Positions 5,229 through 5,916 of a stretch of 5,916 nucleotides of DNA are shown one piece after another (position 1 is the first letter of the stretch; each line of letters opens with the position of its first letter). Made by a program: the position numbers and the translations under genes. The notes below the pieces were generated by a model. It ran no database searches. It had not been told where the DNA came from and saw only the letters and a program-made list of their open reading frames with translations. Source of the stretch: Chloroflexota bacterium (GTDB lineage: Bacteria > Chloroflexota > Anaerolineae > Anaerolineales > Villigracilaceae); assembly GCA_021823555.1 (NCBI GenBank), contig JAKANW010000212.1:1-5916 (forward strand), written 5' to 3'.

Positions 5229-5916
5229 TCATGAATTGTTTCGTTCAAACGTTCTTTTTAGGCGCACAAGCGACCGATCCATTATCTTTATGATTTGATT
5301 CCTGTACCTGACTGAGACCGAAGTGAAATAACCGCCGACCAATATAAGAATCGCAGCCAGGATGGTTCCCAAAACGTTAATTGCCATTTTAAATACACCA
5401 GGCAACTGAACATTGTCTGCATAAAGATCGGTCCAAAACGAGGGCAAAACGAGCAGTGTCAGGATAAATGATGCGGCGGCCAGTCCCAGCGAAAGCAGTG
5501 TGGACATGTCGTTACTTTGCTCTGCGAGATCAGCCATGTACCATTCATCAACATGATCAACCACGCTGTTTATGCTGCTGATATTTCTTTCGATTTGATC
5601 CAGCAGGCGCGGAAGCCCCAATTGTTCCATCAATTGACCTGCCTTATTGGTTGCATACTCTGCCCGACTCCAGAAGTGAGGGTCACTCAGACCCTGACAA
5701 AACGCAGCCAATCTCCGCAGGTGGGCTGCGTCTGTAATCAGGTGCGGCAGGCGCTCATGAATACGAATATCTCCCAAAAACAAATACCCGCGGGTTTCAT
5801 CCATGGTTTTGGCGAGTTCTTCGACCAGGGTATAACTTCGTCGCTCAAGCAGGCGCGCAAGCACATGAATTTCGATGACAAATTCACTCATGCGTTCCAC
5901 TGCGCCCCAATATCGT
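5229..5916 (-). CDS. CorA-like two-helix membrane protein, C-terminal part (runs off right edge)
   Basis: The reading frame is open to the right edge. A GTG at 5900 and an ATG at 5891 are possible starts, but the codons before them encode RYWGAVER without a stop and no Shine-Dalgarno is seen, so the gene probably begins outside the window. Counting from the GTG, residues 5-130 are helical and charged, with coiled-coil-like stretches (about 87-130). Two membrane helices follow at about 133-153 and 172-194, then a basic 29-residue tail ending KRTFERNNS. A long helical domain followed by two C-terminal membrane helices is the layout of CorA-type magnesium channels, but the GMN signature expected after the first helix is absent. 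An ion channel or a CorA-fold relative is possible; the function is not established. The base composition looks AT-richer than the protease genes. Confidence 0.75.
   Translation of the reverse strand, partial: RYWGAVERMSEFVIEIHVLARLLERRSYTLVEELAKTMDETRGYLFLGDIRIHERLPHLITDAAHLRRLAAFCQGLSDPHFWSRAEYATNKAGQLMEQLGLPRLLDQIERNISSINSVVDHVDEWYMADLAEQSNDMSTLLSLGLAAASFILTLLVLPSFWTDLYADNVQLPGVFKMAINVLGTILAAILILVGGYFTSVSVRYRNQIIKIMDRSLVRLKRTFERNNS

Noticed and set aside
5102..5293. Short plus-strand frames in the AT-rich gap
   Set aside because: They have no ribosome site or domain, run through the repeat motifs and overlap the end of the membrane-protein gene.

Overview
The window looks like a piece of a Chloroflexota chromosome, most likely from the Anaerolineae. 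This is an inference from the GC-rich coding style, the serine/threonine/proline-rich lipoprotein linker, the Actinobacteria/Chloroflexi-like TrmI, and promoter boxes that sit directly against start codons. No marker in the window proves the lineage. Every gene I can support lies on the minus strand, so transcription runs from right to left.

In transcription order: (1) the C-terminal part of a two-helix membrane protein with a CorA-like layout, whose start lies beyond the right edge; (2) a 171-base AT-rich gap with degenerate AATTYGTG repeats; (3) a membrane-anchored putative zinc protease with HEWTH and a downstream NE motif; (4) after a 50-base gap holding a perfect palindrome, a lipoprotein that fuses a DsbA-like thioredoxin domain to a cyclophilin-type prolyl isomerase; (5) a 249-base gap packed with inverted repeats; (6) a DUF433 antitoxin and DUF5615 PIN-like toxin pair overlapping by ATGA, behind a clear TATAAT box and a perfect inverted repeat; (7) trmI, the tRNA m1A58 methyltransferase; (8) a helical-repeat protein with a C-terminal zinc ribbon; (9) the first 31 codons of a further gene running off the left edge.

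The genes form three functional blocks. The protease and the DsbA-cyclophilin lipoprotein probably form a two-gene unit acting outside the cytoplasmic membrane on protein folding and turnover. The toxin-antitoxin pair is a self-contained cassette with its own promoter and probable operator. trmI and its two followers look like a tRNA-modification transcription unit whose later members have unknown roles.

The items most worth a second look are the DsbA-cyclophilin fusion whose CXXC has become APIC, the divergent HEXXH protein beside it, the operator-like inverted repeat of the toxin-antitoxin promoter, the repeat-rich segment at 2292-2468, and two promoter -10 boxes placed exactly 7 bases before ATG, which suggests leaderless transcripts. 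I saw no tRNA, rRNA, CRISPR array or transposase gene. I found no clearly undescribed multi-gene system.
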